The position numbers were made by a program, and so were the translations under genes. This document shows, piece after piece, positions 15,965 through 25,034 of a stretch of 42,851 bases of DNA (its first letter is position 1; each line of letters starts with the position of its first letter). The stretch spans positions 1 through 42,851 of the forward strand of contig CAJQPO010000056.1 in the NCBI GenBank assembly GCA_905480225.1, read 5' to 3'. Under the pieces are notes generated by a model. It was not told where the DNA came from. It did not search any database and saw only the letters and a list, made by a program, of their open reading frames with translations. Source of the stretch: an uncultured Flavobacteriales bacterium (GTDB lineage Bacteria; Bacteroidota; Bacteroidia; Flavobacteriales_D; Parvicellaceae).

Positions 15965-17983
15965 TTATTCAATTTTCACTCCGATCACGCATACATCATC
16001 GATCTGTTCCAATTCTCCTTTCCATTTCTCGAAAGATTCATCGATAAATATTTTCTGTTCACGCATTGATCTGTCTTGGATTGAGAGAAGCAGCTTTTTG
16101 AAATTGGCTGACTTTAGCTTTTTCCCCTTATCACCTCCGAATTGGTCCGAAAAGCCATCGGAAAAAATGTAGATGGTATCACCGGTTCTAAGCTCTTTTT
16201 TGTGCGTGGTATAAGGCGCATTTGTCTCATACATGCCTATTGGTTGTTTGTCGCCCTTAATTTCTTCTATTTCGTTAGCTCCTTTTCGGCAGATCCAAAG
16301 GGGGTTGTAAGCACCCGAGTAGCTAAGTTTATTGCCATCTAACGAGCAAAAGGCAATGTCCATACCATCCAGTACATCTTCATCTGACTTTTCAAATTCT
16401 TCAATCACGATATCTCTGGTTTTATTCAGGATCTGCCCCGGGTCAGTGAGTTGATACTCCCTCACAGAACGATTCAAAGCATTGTTGCATACCACCGAGA
16501 TCAGTGCTCCGGGAATTCCGTGTCCTGTGCAATCTGCAACGGCAAAAAGAATGATGGAACCCACATTTTCGAGCCAGTAGAAATCACCGGCAATGATGTC
16601 TTTTGGCTTGTATAGAATAAAACTGTCAGTTAAGAACTCTTTCACAACCCTGTCTGTAGGAAGTATGGCTTTTTGAATGCGAAAGGCCGAATTTATCGAA
16701 TCTGTTATTTCTTGGTTCTTTTCCTCCAAAATATCCCGCTGAAGTACGATCTTTTCATTTTTTTGAACGATTAGGCGATTTGTTTTTCTCTTATTTAAAA
16801 TGTGGTAAACAGATACTAAGAGAACAACAAGTGAAAGGGTGAGTGATATGATTAAGATGAGCCTTTTTTGTTTCTCCTTGTCGACCGTCCTGGAATGGCT
16901 CATTTTTAAGGCTTGTTCTTTGTTGAAGAATTTTAAACTATCAATTACTCGTTTCTTCTCAAAATCAAAGTTCAGCCTCAATTGTGTTACTTCCTCAATA
17001 TTGCTTTCATTCAGAATGGAATCTTCCAGGTCTTCCATCAATTTGTTGTAGGTCAACGCTTGTTTGAAATCTCTTAACCCTTCATAAGCGTGTGAAAGAC
17101 ACATAAAACACATCTGCTTAGAATAATAGCCGGATGCATTTTCTACCATTTCACGAGACTTTGTGCAATTTTCGACCGCTTGCCGGTACATTTTTTGCTT
17201 GTTGAATACAATCCCGATATTGGTGTAAATGGATGTGAGCCCTTGTATATCATTGCTTTCTGTTGCGCTTACCGAGGCTTCTTCGTAATACTTTAAGGCA
17301 CTATCCAGCTCATTCATTATGTCATAAATGGCACCTATATCCAGAAGAACTGTGGTCAGAAAGTACGGGTTTTTCTCAGCAATCGGCATTTCTATAAGAG
17401 GAAGTAATTGTTCAAGGGCTTTTTCGTACTCCTTTAGTTCCCGTAGCAGAAATGAATAATTTAATAGTAGCTCAGAAAGTCTTTGTTTATCACTTATTTC
17501 TTTGCAAATTCGAATCCCTTCCTCTAGAGCTAATTTCCCTTCATGGTAATTTTCAAGCTCGAGATAAACCTGCGCGATGTTGTTTTTTGCACCAGCGATT
17601 TCTCTTTTTAATTGAATCTTTTCATAATACTCAAGGGACCTCAAATAATGCTCCAAAGAGGCATTGAATTCTCCCTTATCAAAATAACATACTCCAAGCG
17701 TGTTGTTTGAATATGCCGTCCATTTTTTATCCGGGATTCTTTGGACAAAATCATACTGGGTCAATGCATAGTGAATCGCAGTATCTGTGTTGATATACAT
17801 GTATTCCCACACGACATCTTCAAGAGCAAGTGCCCTTGCAGTGTCTGCGAGTTCTGTATCATAAAAATCGCTAAGTCTTTCCTTTATGTTTACTTGCGAC
17901 CCGCAGGTAAGGCATACAAACAAAGAGAGTATTATTGAAAGTAGAAATTTCAATAGGTTGTTTTGTTTTAAAGATAGTACCAT
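15965..17983 (-). CDS. TPR-repeat sensor with SpoIIE/PP2C-type phosphatase output
   Basis: The 672-residue protein has a signal peptide (to about residue 29). A periplasmic block of about eight tetratricopeptide repeats spans 60-345 (for example NNTLGVCYFDKGEFNASLEHY). One membrane helix lies at about 375-397 and a coiled coil at about 402-440. A cytoplasmic SpoIIE-type serine phosphatase domain covers 450-672. Metal-site motifs are present: AGDFYW, ADCTGHGIPGA, DGMDIAF, FSDGFSDQFGG and DDVCVIGV. Such proteins probably sense through the TPR region and dephosphorylate an anti-anti-sigma-like or other phosphoprotein, but no partner gene is nearby. The phosphatase domain is closely similar to that of the protein at 25009-27126. 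Confidence 0.88.
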   Translation of the reverse strand: MVLSLKQNNLLKFLLSIILSLFVCLTCGSQVNIKERLSDFYDTELADTARALALEDVVWEYMYINTDTAIHYALTQYDFVQRIPDKKWTAYSNNTLGVCYFDKGEFNASLEHYLRSLEYYEKIQLKREIAGAKNNIAQVYLELENYHEGKLALEEGIRICKEISDKQRLSELLLNYSFLLRELKEYEKALEQLLPLIEMPIAEKNPYFLTTVLLDIGAIYDIMNELDSALKYYEEASVSATESNDIQGLTSIYTNIGIVFNKQKMYRQAVENCTKSREMVENASGYYSKQMCFMCLSHAYEGLRDFKQALTYNKLMEDLEDSILNESNIEEVTQLRLNFDFEKKRVIDSLKFFNKEQALKMSHSRTVDKEKQKRLILIISLTLSLVVLLVSVYHILNKRKTNRLIVQKNEKIVLQRDILEEKNQEITDSINSAFRIQKAILPTDRVVKEFLTDSFILYKPKDIIAGDFYWLENVGSIILFAVADCTGHGIPGALISVVCNNALNRSVREYQLTDPGQILNKTRDIVIEEFEKSDEDVLDGMDIAFCSLDGNKLSYSGAYNPLWICRKGANEIEEIKGDKQPIGMYETNAPYTTHKKELRTGDTIYIFSDGFSDQFGGDKGKKLKSANFKKLLLSIQDRSMREQKIFIDESFEKWKGELEQIDDVCVIGVKIE

Positions 17984-18304
17984 TTGCGCTGAAATTGCAA
18001 CTCAAGATAATCAGTTTGAGCCTTTGACTTCTTCAGTCTGCAACAATCTCTGCTGGAAAGTTAGGGTTGATATGCCACTTAGATAGCTTATTAATTGTAC
18101 TAAGTGCAGACTGGAAAATTTAAATTAATTCTTCACTGCACCTAATTGTTCGGGCTTTTTATTTCGTTTAACCATGAAATTGATAGGCTCAATATTCTAC
18201 ATGAACTACTAGAATATTTGCTATATTCACTTGAATATAACCAGATTTAAAAGTGCTATTTTTAAATTGAGAAGTGGTTTTCAAGGAAATCAAAATTTAT
18301 TGGT
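17984..18304. other. Divergent intergenic region between phosphatase and redox operon
   Basis: These 321 bases separate two divergent genes and should hold both promoters. I find no exact TAnnTTTG element. A 9-base inverted repeat, CAGTCTGCA (18034-18042) and TGCAGACTG (18105-18113), is present with a 62-base spacing and may be chance. No RNA gene or reading frame is convincing. Confidence 0.4.
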
Positions 18305-19642
18305 GTGAAACACGTTGTAATTATTGGAAATGGAATAGCAGGCATAACTGCTGCTAGGCATATCCGAAAAAAAAGCGACTTCAAAATAACGGTTATATCT
18401 GGAGAAACTGATTATTTTTTTTCCCGAACAGCTTTGATGTATGTCTTTATGGGGCACATGAAATTTGAGCACACCAAGCCATATGAAGATTGGTTTTGGA
18501 AAAAAAACCGCATTAACCTCTTAAAAGATTGGGTCATTGATGTTGATTTCGCACTAAAAAAGTTGGTTTGTCAATCCGGTTGTAATATTGAATACGATGA
18601 TTTGATTTTAGCATTGGGATCCAGGCCTAATAGGTTTGGTTGGAAGGGACAAGACTTGAAAGGAGTTCAAGGGTTGTATTCTTATCAGGATCTTGAGCTT
18701 ATGGAGGAAAATACGACCGAACATGCAGTGACCAGAGCAGTTATAGTTGGTGGTGGTTTGATTGGAGTTGAAATGGCTGAAATGCTCTTGACAAGAAATA
18801 TTTCGGTCACATTTTTAGTGAGAGAAGGTCGATTTTGGGGAAATGTACTTCCCGCTGAAGAGGGTGCTATTGTAGAAAGGCACATGAAAGAGCATTGTGT
18901 CGAATTGCAATTTAATTCTGAATTAGAGGAAATTGTATCAGATGACAAGGGTCGTGTGAAGAGTATTCGCACTAAAGCGGGAGAAGAAATCTCGTGTCAA
19001 TTCGTTGGTTTGACCGCAGGAGTATCTCCCAATATTGCTTTCTTAAAAGAATCTGAATTGGAAACACAGCGTGGAGTTGTGGTAAATAAGTTCCTTGAAA
19101 CCAATCAGCCCAATGTATATGCTATTGGTGATTGTGCACAAAATACGGAGCCCGTTGAGGGCAGAAGATCTTTGGAACAAGTGTGGTATACGGGTAGAAT
19201 GATGGGTGAAACTGTTGCGAATAGCATTTGCAAAGAAAAAACAGCCTACAATCCAGGGATATGGTTCAATTCTGCTAAGTTTTTTGACATAGAATACCAA
19301 ACATATGGAACTGTATTGCCTGATTTGCAATTAGGGGAACGCGCCTTTTACTGGGAAGATAAAACAGGCAAGATCTGTGTTAAAATTGTCTATGATGAAT
19401 CGACAAATGTTGTAAAAGGGGTAAATACATTTGGCATTAGAATGCGACATCAAGTTTGGAATCGTTGGCTACATGAAAAAAAGTCAATTCTATACGTTCT
19501 GGAACACCTGAAAGACGCGAATTTTGATACTGAATTTTATAAGAAATACGAGAAAGACATTGTTGATAAATTCAATGCTGAAAATGCTACTTCCATTGTG
19601 CTGAAACGAAGGAATTGGCATCGAATTTTAGGTGCTGGATAA
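18305..19642 (+). CDS. NAD(P)/FAD-dependent oxidoreductase (rubredoxin/ferredoxin reductase type)
   Basis: The 445-residue protein has the two-dinucleotide-fold design of pyridine nucleotide-disulfide oxidoreductases. FAD binds at GNGIAGITAARHI (G8-G10-G13). NAD(P)H binds at VGGGLIGVEMAEML (G149-G151-G154), and the second FAD contact is YAIGDCAQ (D276). There is no CxxxxC redox disulfide, so it belongs with rubredoxin reductase, AIF or NirB-like electron-transfer flavoproteins. A C-terminal extension (about 330-445) contains RMRHQVWNRWL. The start is GTG at 18305. Its stop touches the ATG of the membrane polyferredoxin (TAAATG), making that protein the likely electron acceptor. Confidence 0.88.
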   Translation: MKHVVIIGNGIAGITAARHIRKKSDFKITVISGETDYFFSRTALMYVFMGHMKFEHTKPYEDWFWKKNRINLLKDWVIDVDFALKKLVCQSGCNIEYDDLILALGSRPNRFGWKGQDLKGVQGLYSYQDLELMEENTTEHAVTRAVIVGGGLIGVEMAEMLLTRNISVTFLVREGRFWGNVLPAEEGAIVERHMKEHCVELQFNSELEEIVSDDKGRVKSIRTKAGEEISCQFVGLTAGVSPNIAFLKESELETQRGVVVNKFLETNQPNVYAIGDCAQNTEPVEGRRSLEQVWYTGRMMGETVANSICKEKTAYNPGIWFNSAKFFDIEYQTYGTVLPDLQLGERAFYWEDKTGKICVKIVYDESTNVVKGVNTFGIRMRHQVWNRWLHEKKSILYVLEHLKDANFDTEFYKKYEKDIVDKFNAENATSIVLKRRNWHRILGAG

Positions 19643-21532
19643 ATGAAGAGTATTAGAAATATTGGTTTAGGGTTATTCCTCAGTGGATTTTCGATTTTTA
19701 TTGCGTCACTTTTTATTGGTAAATATTCGATTTCGGAAGAACGTTTAAGCAACCTTTATGATTCTACGGAAGAAATAGATAAGGGGGATACGATTGTTGC
19801 CAGCCTCACAAAAGCTGCGTCGGAAATGGGCTTAATAAATAAAGAATTTTCCAGTCAATTTACTTTCTCTAGTACCCTAGCTGAGCTATTTAAAAAATCA
19901 AACGAATCCATAGCGACTCAATTTATTCTTGATGAAGGAATAACTGAAGAAGAAATGAAAGGTTTAATCCAGATTTCTATTGAGTCGAACAGCGTTGTTT
20001 ACAGTGAGTCTTTAGTGTCTGTTATTTTTCCAGAAAACAAAACGAAACAAAAATTACTAATAGATAATACAAGCTGGATGTTCGTAGAGAATAAAGAATA
20101 TGAAAACACAGCTGATTTTAAAAATGATTTAGGCAATAAAGTTAATGAGATCAACGGTAAGCTAGGACAAGAATATTTCATTTGGGATAACAAATATTCT
20201 CGATTTGATTTCGTAAAAGCTTCATTATTTGGCCCTGTTCACGATAATAAAGGGTTGTTTTTATTGCTGACATTTGGTCTGTGCATTATTGGGTCATTGA
20301 TGTATATCCTTCCTGGTGTCGTTTTAATGGGCGGTCCAGGAATTAAAAATGATGGAATTTATCATGACGCATCCACAAATAGAGGTTGGATTGGAATACT
20401 TGCTTTTGGTTTTTTATTTTTCTTCTACATACTCCTGTATTTCTACCCATGGTTGATTGTGAACTGGACGAGTATTGTTGATCCCATTAAAGGACTATTT
20501 GTGGAGGGAGCTGTTGCATCTCAGTGGTTTCTATATGGACTATTGTATTGTGTTGCTATGATTGTCATGGGTATTAGAATGTTTGTTAAATACCGAAACA
20601 ATCGATACCAAATTATTCGAACCTCCAGTGTTTTGTTTTTTCAAATCGTTTTTGCTTTTCTGCTAGTGGAAATTCTCCCCTTATTCGATTTGCCTGCGAT
20701 GGATTTGAAAAATGCATGGCCATTGGATTTTGACATGTTTTTTGATTGGAATGTGAAAGGGCATTTAGATGCTGGAACAGTAGGTATTTTCATGTTTGTT
20801 TGGGGAATCGTGTTCAGTGTAATTGTTATTCCAGTAATGGTCTATTTTTATGGCAAACGCTGGTATTGTTCATGGGTTTGTGGCTGTGGTGGTTTGGCAG
20901 AAACATTAGGTGATCCGTATCGTCAATTATCCGATAAGAGACTTATTGCATGGAAAATCGAAAGATGGATGATTTATAGCGTATTGGTATTCGCGGTTAT
21001 CATGACCATTTTTACAGGCTACCACTCGTACAATGAAGTAATTAATCCCGATATGGTAGGAAGTAAAGATGTCCTTTTTGGACTTTCGGCTTACAATATT
21101 CGAGAGTGGTATGGCTTTTTAATCGGCTCTATATTCGCAGGAGTAATCGGAACTGGATTTTATCCCATATTAGGTAACCGGGCTTGGTGCCGTTTTGGAT
21201 GTCCATTGGCAGCTTATATGGGTTTAGTTCAGCGATTTAAATCAAGGTTTAGGATTACCACAAATGGTGGGCAGTGTATTTCTTGTGGAAATTGCTCAAC
21301 ATATTGCGAACAAGGAATAGATGTGAGGGCTTACGCACAAAAAGGACAGAATATTGTTCGATCCTCTTGTGTTGGATGCGGTGTTTGTTCCGCGGTTTGT
21401 CCAAGAGGGGTGTTGAAACTTGAGAATGGCACGAATGACAATTGGAGCAGGGTAGAGGAACCCGTAATTATTATAGGTAATGACGGAATGCTTGAAGTTA
21501 CACGCAATGCTCCTGAGGTAGCCGAACAATAG
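19643..21532 (+). CDS. Membrane-bound 4Fe-4S polyferredoxin (NosR/NapH-like)
   Basis: The 629-residue protein opens with a membrane helix and a periplasmic domain of about 165 residues that I do not recognise. Six or so membrane helices follow (about 200-500). Two membrane-edge cysteine motifs typical of NapH/NosR proteins are CSWVCGC (C409, C413, C415) and CRFGCP (C516, C520). Two classical [4Fe-4S] sites follow: C545-x2-C548-x2-C551-x3-C555 and C576-x2-C579-x2-C582-x3-C586-P. The second half of the NosR fold is kept, but its N-terminal FMN-binding domain is not evident. It probably carries electrons between the cytoplasmic flavoprotein encoded upstream and an acceptor in or across the membrane. 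A glycosyltransferase gene begins four bases downstream. Confidence 0.88.
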   Translation: MKSIRNIGLGLFLSGFSIFIASLFIGKYSISEERLSNLYDSTEEIDKGDTIVASLTKAASEMGLINKEFSSQFTFSSTLAELFKKSNESIATQFILDEGITEEEMKGLIQISIESNSVVYSESLVSVIFPENKTKQKLLIDNTSWMFVENKEYENTADFKNDLGNKVNEINGKLGQEYFIWDNKYSRFDFVKASLFGPVHDNKGLFLLLTFGLCIIGSLMYILPGVVLMGGPGIKNDGIYHDASTNRGWIGILAFGFLFFFYILLYFYPWLIVNWTSIVDPIKGLFVEGAVASQWFLYGLLYCVAMIVMGIRMFVKYRNNRYQIIRTSSVLFFQIVFAFLLVEILPLFDLPAMDLKNAWPLDFDMFFDWNVKGHLDAGTVGIFMFVWGIVFSVIVIPVMVYFYGKRWYCSWVCGCGGLAETLGDPYRQLSDKRLIAWKIERWMIYSVLVFAVIMTIFTGYHSYNEVINPDMVGSKDVLFGLSAYNIREWYGFLIGSIFAGVIGTGFYPILGNRAWCRFGCPLAAYMGLVQRFKSRFRITTNGGQCISCGNCSTYCEQGIDVRAYAQKGQNIVRSSCVGCGVCSAVCPRGVLKLENGTNDNWSRVEEPVIIIGNDGMLEVTRNAPEVAEQ

Positions 21533-21535
21533 GAT

Positions 21536-22216
21536 ATGGTTGTTGATGTCATAATTCCTGCGTTTAATGAAGAAGCGTCTGTTGCTTTAGTTATACAAGA
21601 CTTACCTGATTTGGTTAGAGAAATTATTGTCGTTGATAACAATTCTATTGATGCTACTGCCGCTCGTGCTAAAGAAGCAGGTGCCACGGTAATTGAACAG
21701 CGCCTGCAGGGGTATGGGAATGCCTGTCTAAAAGGAATAGCATATGTTTCGTTAAAGAATAATCCGCCGGATATTGTCGTTTTTCTAGATGCAGATTATT
21801 CTGATCACCCCATAGAATTATTGGATTTAATAAAACCCATTCATTATGAAAATGCTGATCTTGTTATTGGATCCAGAGCCTTAGGGCAAAGAGAAAGAGG
21901 CTCGATGCTTCCTCAACAGCGATTTGGAAATTGGTTAGCTACGGTATTAGTGAAAATAGTTTATGGTAAGAAGATATCAGATTTAGGTCCATTCAGAGCC
22001 GTTGACTTTAAAAAGCTGCTCGAACTAGACATGCAAGATAAAACGTATGGTTGGACCATTGAGATGCAATTGAAGGCCATCAAACAGAATTATAACTACC
22101 GTGAAGTCCCTGTAAGTTATAGAAAGCGAATCGGTGTGTCTAAGATTACAGGAACAGTAAAAGGCACTATCTTAGCAGGTGTTAAAATTATTGGTACAAT
22201 CATCAAATTGCGATAA
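21536..22216 (+). CDS. GT2 glycosyltransferase, polyprenyl-phosphate type (DPM1/DPG synthase-like)
   Basis: The 226-residue protein is a soluble GT-A domain without the C-terminal membrane helices of larger members. Motifs are VIIPAFNEEASVALVI, VVDNNSIDAT (D34), the metal-binding FLDADYSDHP (D85-A-D87), VIGSRALGQRERGSM and LGPFRAVDF. This pattern is that of enzymes moving glucose or mannose from a nucleotide sugar to a polyprenyl phosphate. It could supply the lipid-linked sugar used by the GT-C enzyme encoded two genes downstream. The ATG at 21536 follows the polyferredoxin stop by three bases. Confidence 0.85.
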   Translation: MVVDVIIPAFNEEASVALVIQDLPDLVREIIVVDNNSIDATAARAKEAGATVIEQRLQGYGNACLKGIAYVSLKNNPPDIVVFLDADYSDHPIELLDLIKPIHYENADLVIGSRALGQRERGSMLPQQRFGNWLATVLVKIVYGKKISDLGPFRAVDFKKLLELDMQDKTYGWTIEMQLKAIKQNYNYREVPVSYRKRIGVSKITGTVKGTILAGVKIIGTIIKLR

Positions 22217-22228
22217 CGAATCTAGACC

Positions 22229-23701
22229 ATGGCAGTATTGTTCGTAGGCGTTTATGTATTTTTTCTCTCTTTCATATTGCTGTACAGCTTGATGGAATTA
22301 AATCTGTTGTTTATTTACCTGTTCAAGTCAGAAAATCGGGTAGATTCTGAGATGAATGAGCGGCCCTATGTTACAATTCAATTACCGGTATACAATGAAA
22401 TGTATGTAGTTGAACGATTGATTGATTCAATTTGTAAACTTAATTATCCAAAAAATCGAATGGAGATTCAGGTTTTGGATGATAGCTCAGATGAAACAGT
22501 AGCCTTAGTCAAAGCAAAAGTAAATTATTGGAAGGAGCAGGGCGTTCAGATAGAACAGCTAATTCGGCCAACTAGAAGCGGTTTTAAAGCGGGAGCATTA
22601 GCTTTTGGATTAGAAACTGCCAAAGGAGAATTCATCGCTATTTTCGATGCAGATTTCGATCCTGAAGCTGAATTTCTGAATAGAACCTTGTGCTATTTTA
22701 AAAATGAGAAGGTGGGCGTGGTACAAACGAGATGGAAACACATGAATAAAAATTATTCGTTGCTAACCAAGCTACAAGCATTTGCATTAGATGCTCATTT
22801 TACAATAGAACAAACAGGCAGAAACAAAGGGGGGCATTTCATTAACTTCAATGGTACTGCTGGTATTTGGAGAAGAAGGTGTATTGATGATGCTGGAGGT
22901 TGGGAAGCAGATACGTTAACCGAAGATTTAGATTTAAGCTATCGAGCGCAAATGAGGGGTTGGAAGTTTCAATATTTAGAAGAAGTAGAGTCGCCGGCAG
23001 AACTTCCTGTAACGATGAGTGCCTTAAAAAACCAACAATTTCGATGGGCTAAAGGTGCTGCAGAATGTGCTAAAAAGAATTTAGGTAAGATGCTTTTAAA
23101 AAGAGGGCTTGGTTTTACTACTAAGGTAATGGCTATATTTCACCTGTTAAACAGCTTTTTATACATCTGCATCATAATGCTGGCATTTATGAGTGTTCCT
23201 TTAATGTATATTGTTAGCAATCATCCTGAATATGCCAGTGTATACGATAGTTTGCAAGTTTTCTTCATCAGTACCGTAATATTGGGATTAGTCTACTATG
23301 TGGGTTCTACCCTGAAAACGGAAAACAGGCTAAAAGACTCTGTGAAATTTATATTGTATTACTTCATTTTTTTGAGTGTTTCAATGAGTTTGTCATTATA
23401 CAATACTATTGGGGTCATCGAAGGATATCTAGGAAGGAAATCTCCTTTTGTACGAACTCCTAAATTCAATATTAGTCATGTTAATAATAGTAATTGGAAG
23501 GAAAACAAGTACTTAGGGAGTATTAAACGACTGAGTGTTCTTACTTGGCTAGAAGCGCTGGTAATAGTGTACTTCTCTTTTGGGTTTATTACTTCGATCC
23601 AACTTGGCCCTCTTTCTTTCGCCCCTTTTTATGCGATGCTTATTTTTGGATTTAGCTACTCGTTGTTTCTAACGATTCGACATACTAGATATGCAAAGTA
23701 A
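22229..23701 (+). CDS. GT2 membrane glycosyltransferase, cellulose-synthase-like
   Basis: The 490-residue protein has one N-terminal helix (about 4-30), a cytoplasmic GT-A domain and four or more C-terminal helices (about 300-490). Processive-type motifs are complete: VLDDSSDET, IFDADFDPE (D140-A-D142), TEDLDL (T231-E232-D233) and QQFRW (Q269 to W273). Members make beta-linked glycans or add one sugar to a membrane lipid (CESA_CaSu-like group). No BcsB, BcsC or PilZ protein is encoded nearby, so ordinary cellulose secretion is unlikely. Its end overlaps the start of the next gene by 11 bases. Confidence 0.87.
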   Translation: MAVLFVGVYVFFLSFILLYSLMELNLLFIYLFKSENRVDSEMNERPYVTIQLPVYNEMYVVERLIDSICKLNYPKNRMEIQVLDDSSDETVALVKAKVNYWKEQGVQIEQLIRPTRSGFKAGALAFGLETAKGEFIAIFDADFDPEAEFLNRTLCYFKNEKVGVVQTRWKHMNKNYSLLTKLQAFALDAHFTIEQTGRNKGGHFINFNGTAGIWRRRCIDDAGGWEADTLTEDLDLSYRAQMRGWKFQYLEEVESPAELPVTMSALKNQQFRWAKGAAECAKKNLGKMLLKRGLGFTTKVMAIFHLLNSFLYICIIMLAFMSVPLMYIVSNHPEYASVYDSLQVFFISTVILGLVYYVGSTLKTENRLKDSVKFILYYFIFLSVSMSLSLYNTIGVIEGYLGRKSPFVRTPKFNISHVNNSNWKENKYLGSIKRLSVLTWLEALVIVYFSFGFITSIQLGPLSFAPFYAMLIFGFSYSLFLTIRHTRYAK

Positions 23702-25034
23702 AACGAATTACGCTCTATCCTTGTTCTTAATTCTTCCAATTGTTTTCATTGGTTATTGGATAGATCGGCATGAGAGCGTTTGGTTGTTGAGTTGTTTCGC
23801 CATTTCTTTTGCAGGATATATCACCTTGTTAAGGTCAAAAAAATGCACTTTAAAAGAACTGTTAGTCATTGGGATTCTTGTCAGGTTGTTTTTACTGGGT
23901 GCTACGCCAAAGCTTTCCGATGATTATTACCGATTTGCTTTTGATGGGCATTTGACTATATCCGGTGAGAACCCATATACGGTTCTGCCAATCGAAATTG
24001 AAGAACGCTCTGATTTTGAAACGAGTTTAGTAAACAAAATGAATTCACCTCAATACTACTCTGTTTACCCACCAATTAATCAAATATTTTTCAGTTTGCC
24101 GTCTTTTTTTTCGGGTGAAGATTTGATTATTTACACCTTAGTTTTGAGGTTGCTAATTGTCTTGTTTGAAATATTAATGGCCTTGCTACTGCTGAAGTTG
24201 CTGCAATTCTTTGATAAAGACCTGCAGCTATTCGCTCTTTATTTCCTTAACCCATTAGTTATTGTTGAGCTAACTGGTAATCTGCATTTTGAGGGTGTGA
24301 CCATGTTCTTTTTTTTATTGTCTATTTTCTTTCTGGTAACAGGTAGAAATGTGCGCTCAGGAATCGTATACGCAATTGCCGTAGGTACGAAGTTAATTCC
24401 TCTTCTTTTCCTTCCTTTTTTCATCAAGCGACTAAAGCGCCAATCGATAGGCTATTTTGTTACTGTAGTATTGATGACACTTATTTTATTTATTCCCTTT
24501 GTAGACGAGAAGTTATTGGGGAACATAGTCAGCAGTGTTGATTTGTATTTTCATAAATTCATGTTTAATGGCTCCTTATTTTATGTAATGAATATTTTCT
24601 TGCATCAGTTTACAGGGTTTGAATATAATTTACATTTATTAGGTGATTTTACTCCTTTTATTGTACTATTCGCTGTGCTGTTAATGGCTGTGCTTGAGAA
24701 AAATAAGGGGTGGTTAGCGCTCTTTAAATCAGTGCTTTTTTCTTTGCTTATTTATTATTCAATTGCTTCTATTGTGCATCCTTGGTATGTAATCAATTTA
24801 ATGGTAGTGGCATTATTCACAAATTATCGCTTTCCTTATGTTTGGTCTGCGTTGGTCTTATTGAGCTATGTTGCTTATAAAGGGGATGGCCTGGTAATGG
24901 AATCTACGGCTTTATTAATCGTTGAATACGTGATACTCTCAGTTGTGATTGGTTTCGAATTGATTCGAGAACACAGGAGGAAAGTTGATGGACCACATAT
25001 GGTCGGAATTAGCACGAAAACTTTACACCAATAA
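23691..25034 (+). CDS. GT-C fold membrane mannosyltransferase-like protein
   Basis: The 447-residue protein has about ten membrane helices. The first outer loop carries the GT-C signature LSDDYYRFAFDGHLTISGENPY (D77, D78, R81, D85, N94-P95-Y96; shown as a named region). YPPINQIFF and NLHFEGV follow in later loops. These are typical of polyprenyl-phosphate-dependent hexosyltransferases (GT87 or PimE/MptB-like), which transfer a sugar on the outer face of the membrane. It would pair naturally with the polyprenyl-phosphate GT2 enzyme encoded upstream. Its last 26 coding bases overlap the convergent phosphatase gene. Confidence 0.78.
   Translation: MQSKTNYALSLFLILPIVFIGYWIDRHESVWLLSCFAISFAGYITLLRSKKCTLKELLVIGILVRLFLLGATPKLSDDYYRFAFDGHLTISGENPYTVLPIEIEERSDFETSLVNKMNSPQYYSVYPPINQIFFSLPSFFSGEDLIIYTLVLRLLIVLFEILMALLLLKLLQFFDKDLQLFALYFLNPLVIVELTGNLHFEGVTMFFFLLSIFFLVTGRNVRSGIVYAIAVGTKLIPLLFLPFFIKRLKRQSIGYFVTVVLMTLILFIPFVDEKLLGNIVSSVDLYFHKFMFNGSLFYVMNIFLHQFTGFEYNLHLLGDFTPFIVLFAVLLMAVLEKNKGWLALFKSVLFSLLIYYSIASIVHPWYVINLMVVALFTNYRFPYVWSALVLLSYVAYKGDGLVMESTALLIVEYVILSVVIGFELIREHRRKVDGPHMVGISTKTLHQ

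Noticed and set aside
18034-18113. Inverted repeat CAGTCTGCA / TGCAGACTG in the divergent gap
   Set aside because: Nine bases with a 62-base spacer is not enough to call an operator, and the repeats are not placed on any recognisable promoter.
22229-23701. Cellulose synthase operon
   Set aside because: The GT2 motifs fit, but BcsB, BcsC, BcsZ and a PilZ domain are all missing from the operon.
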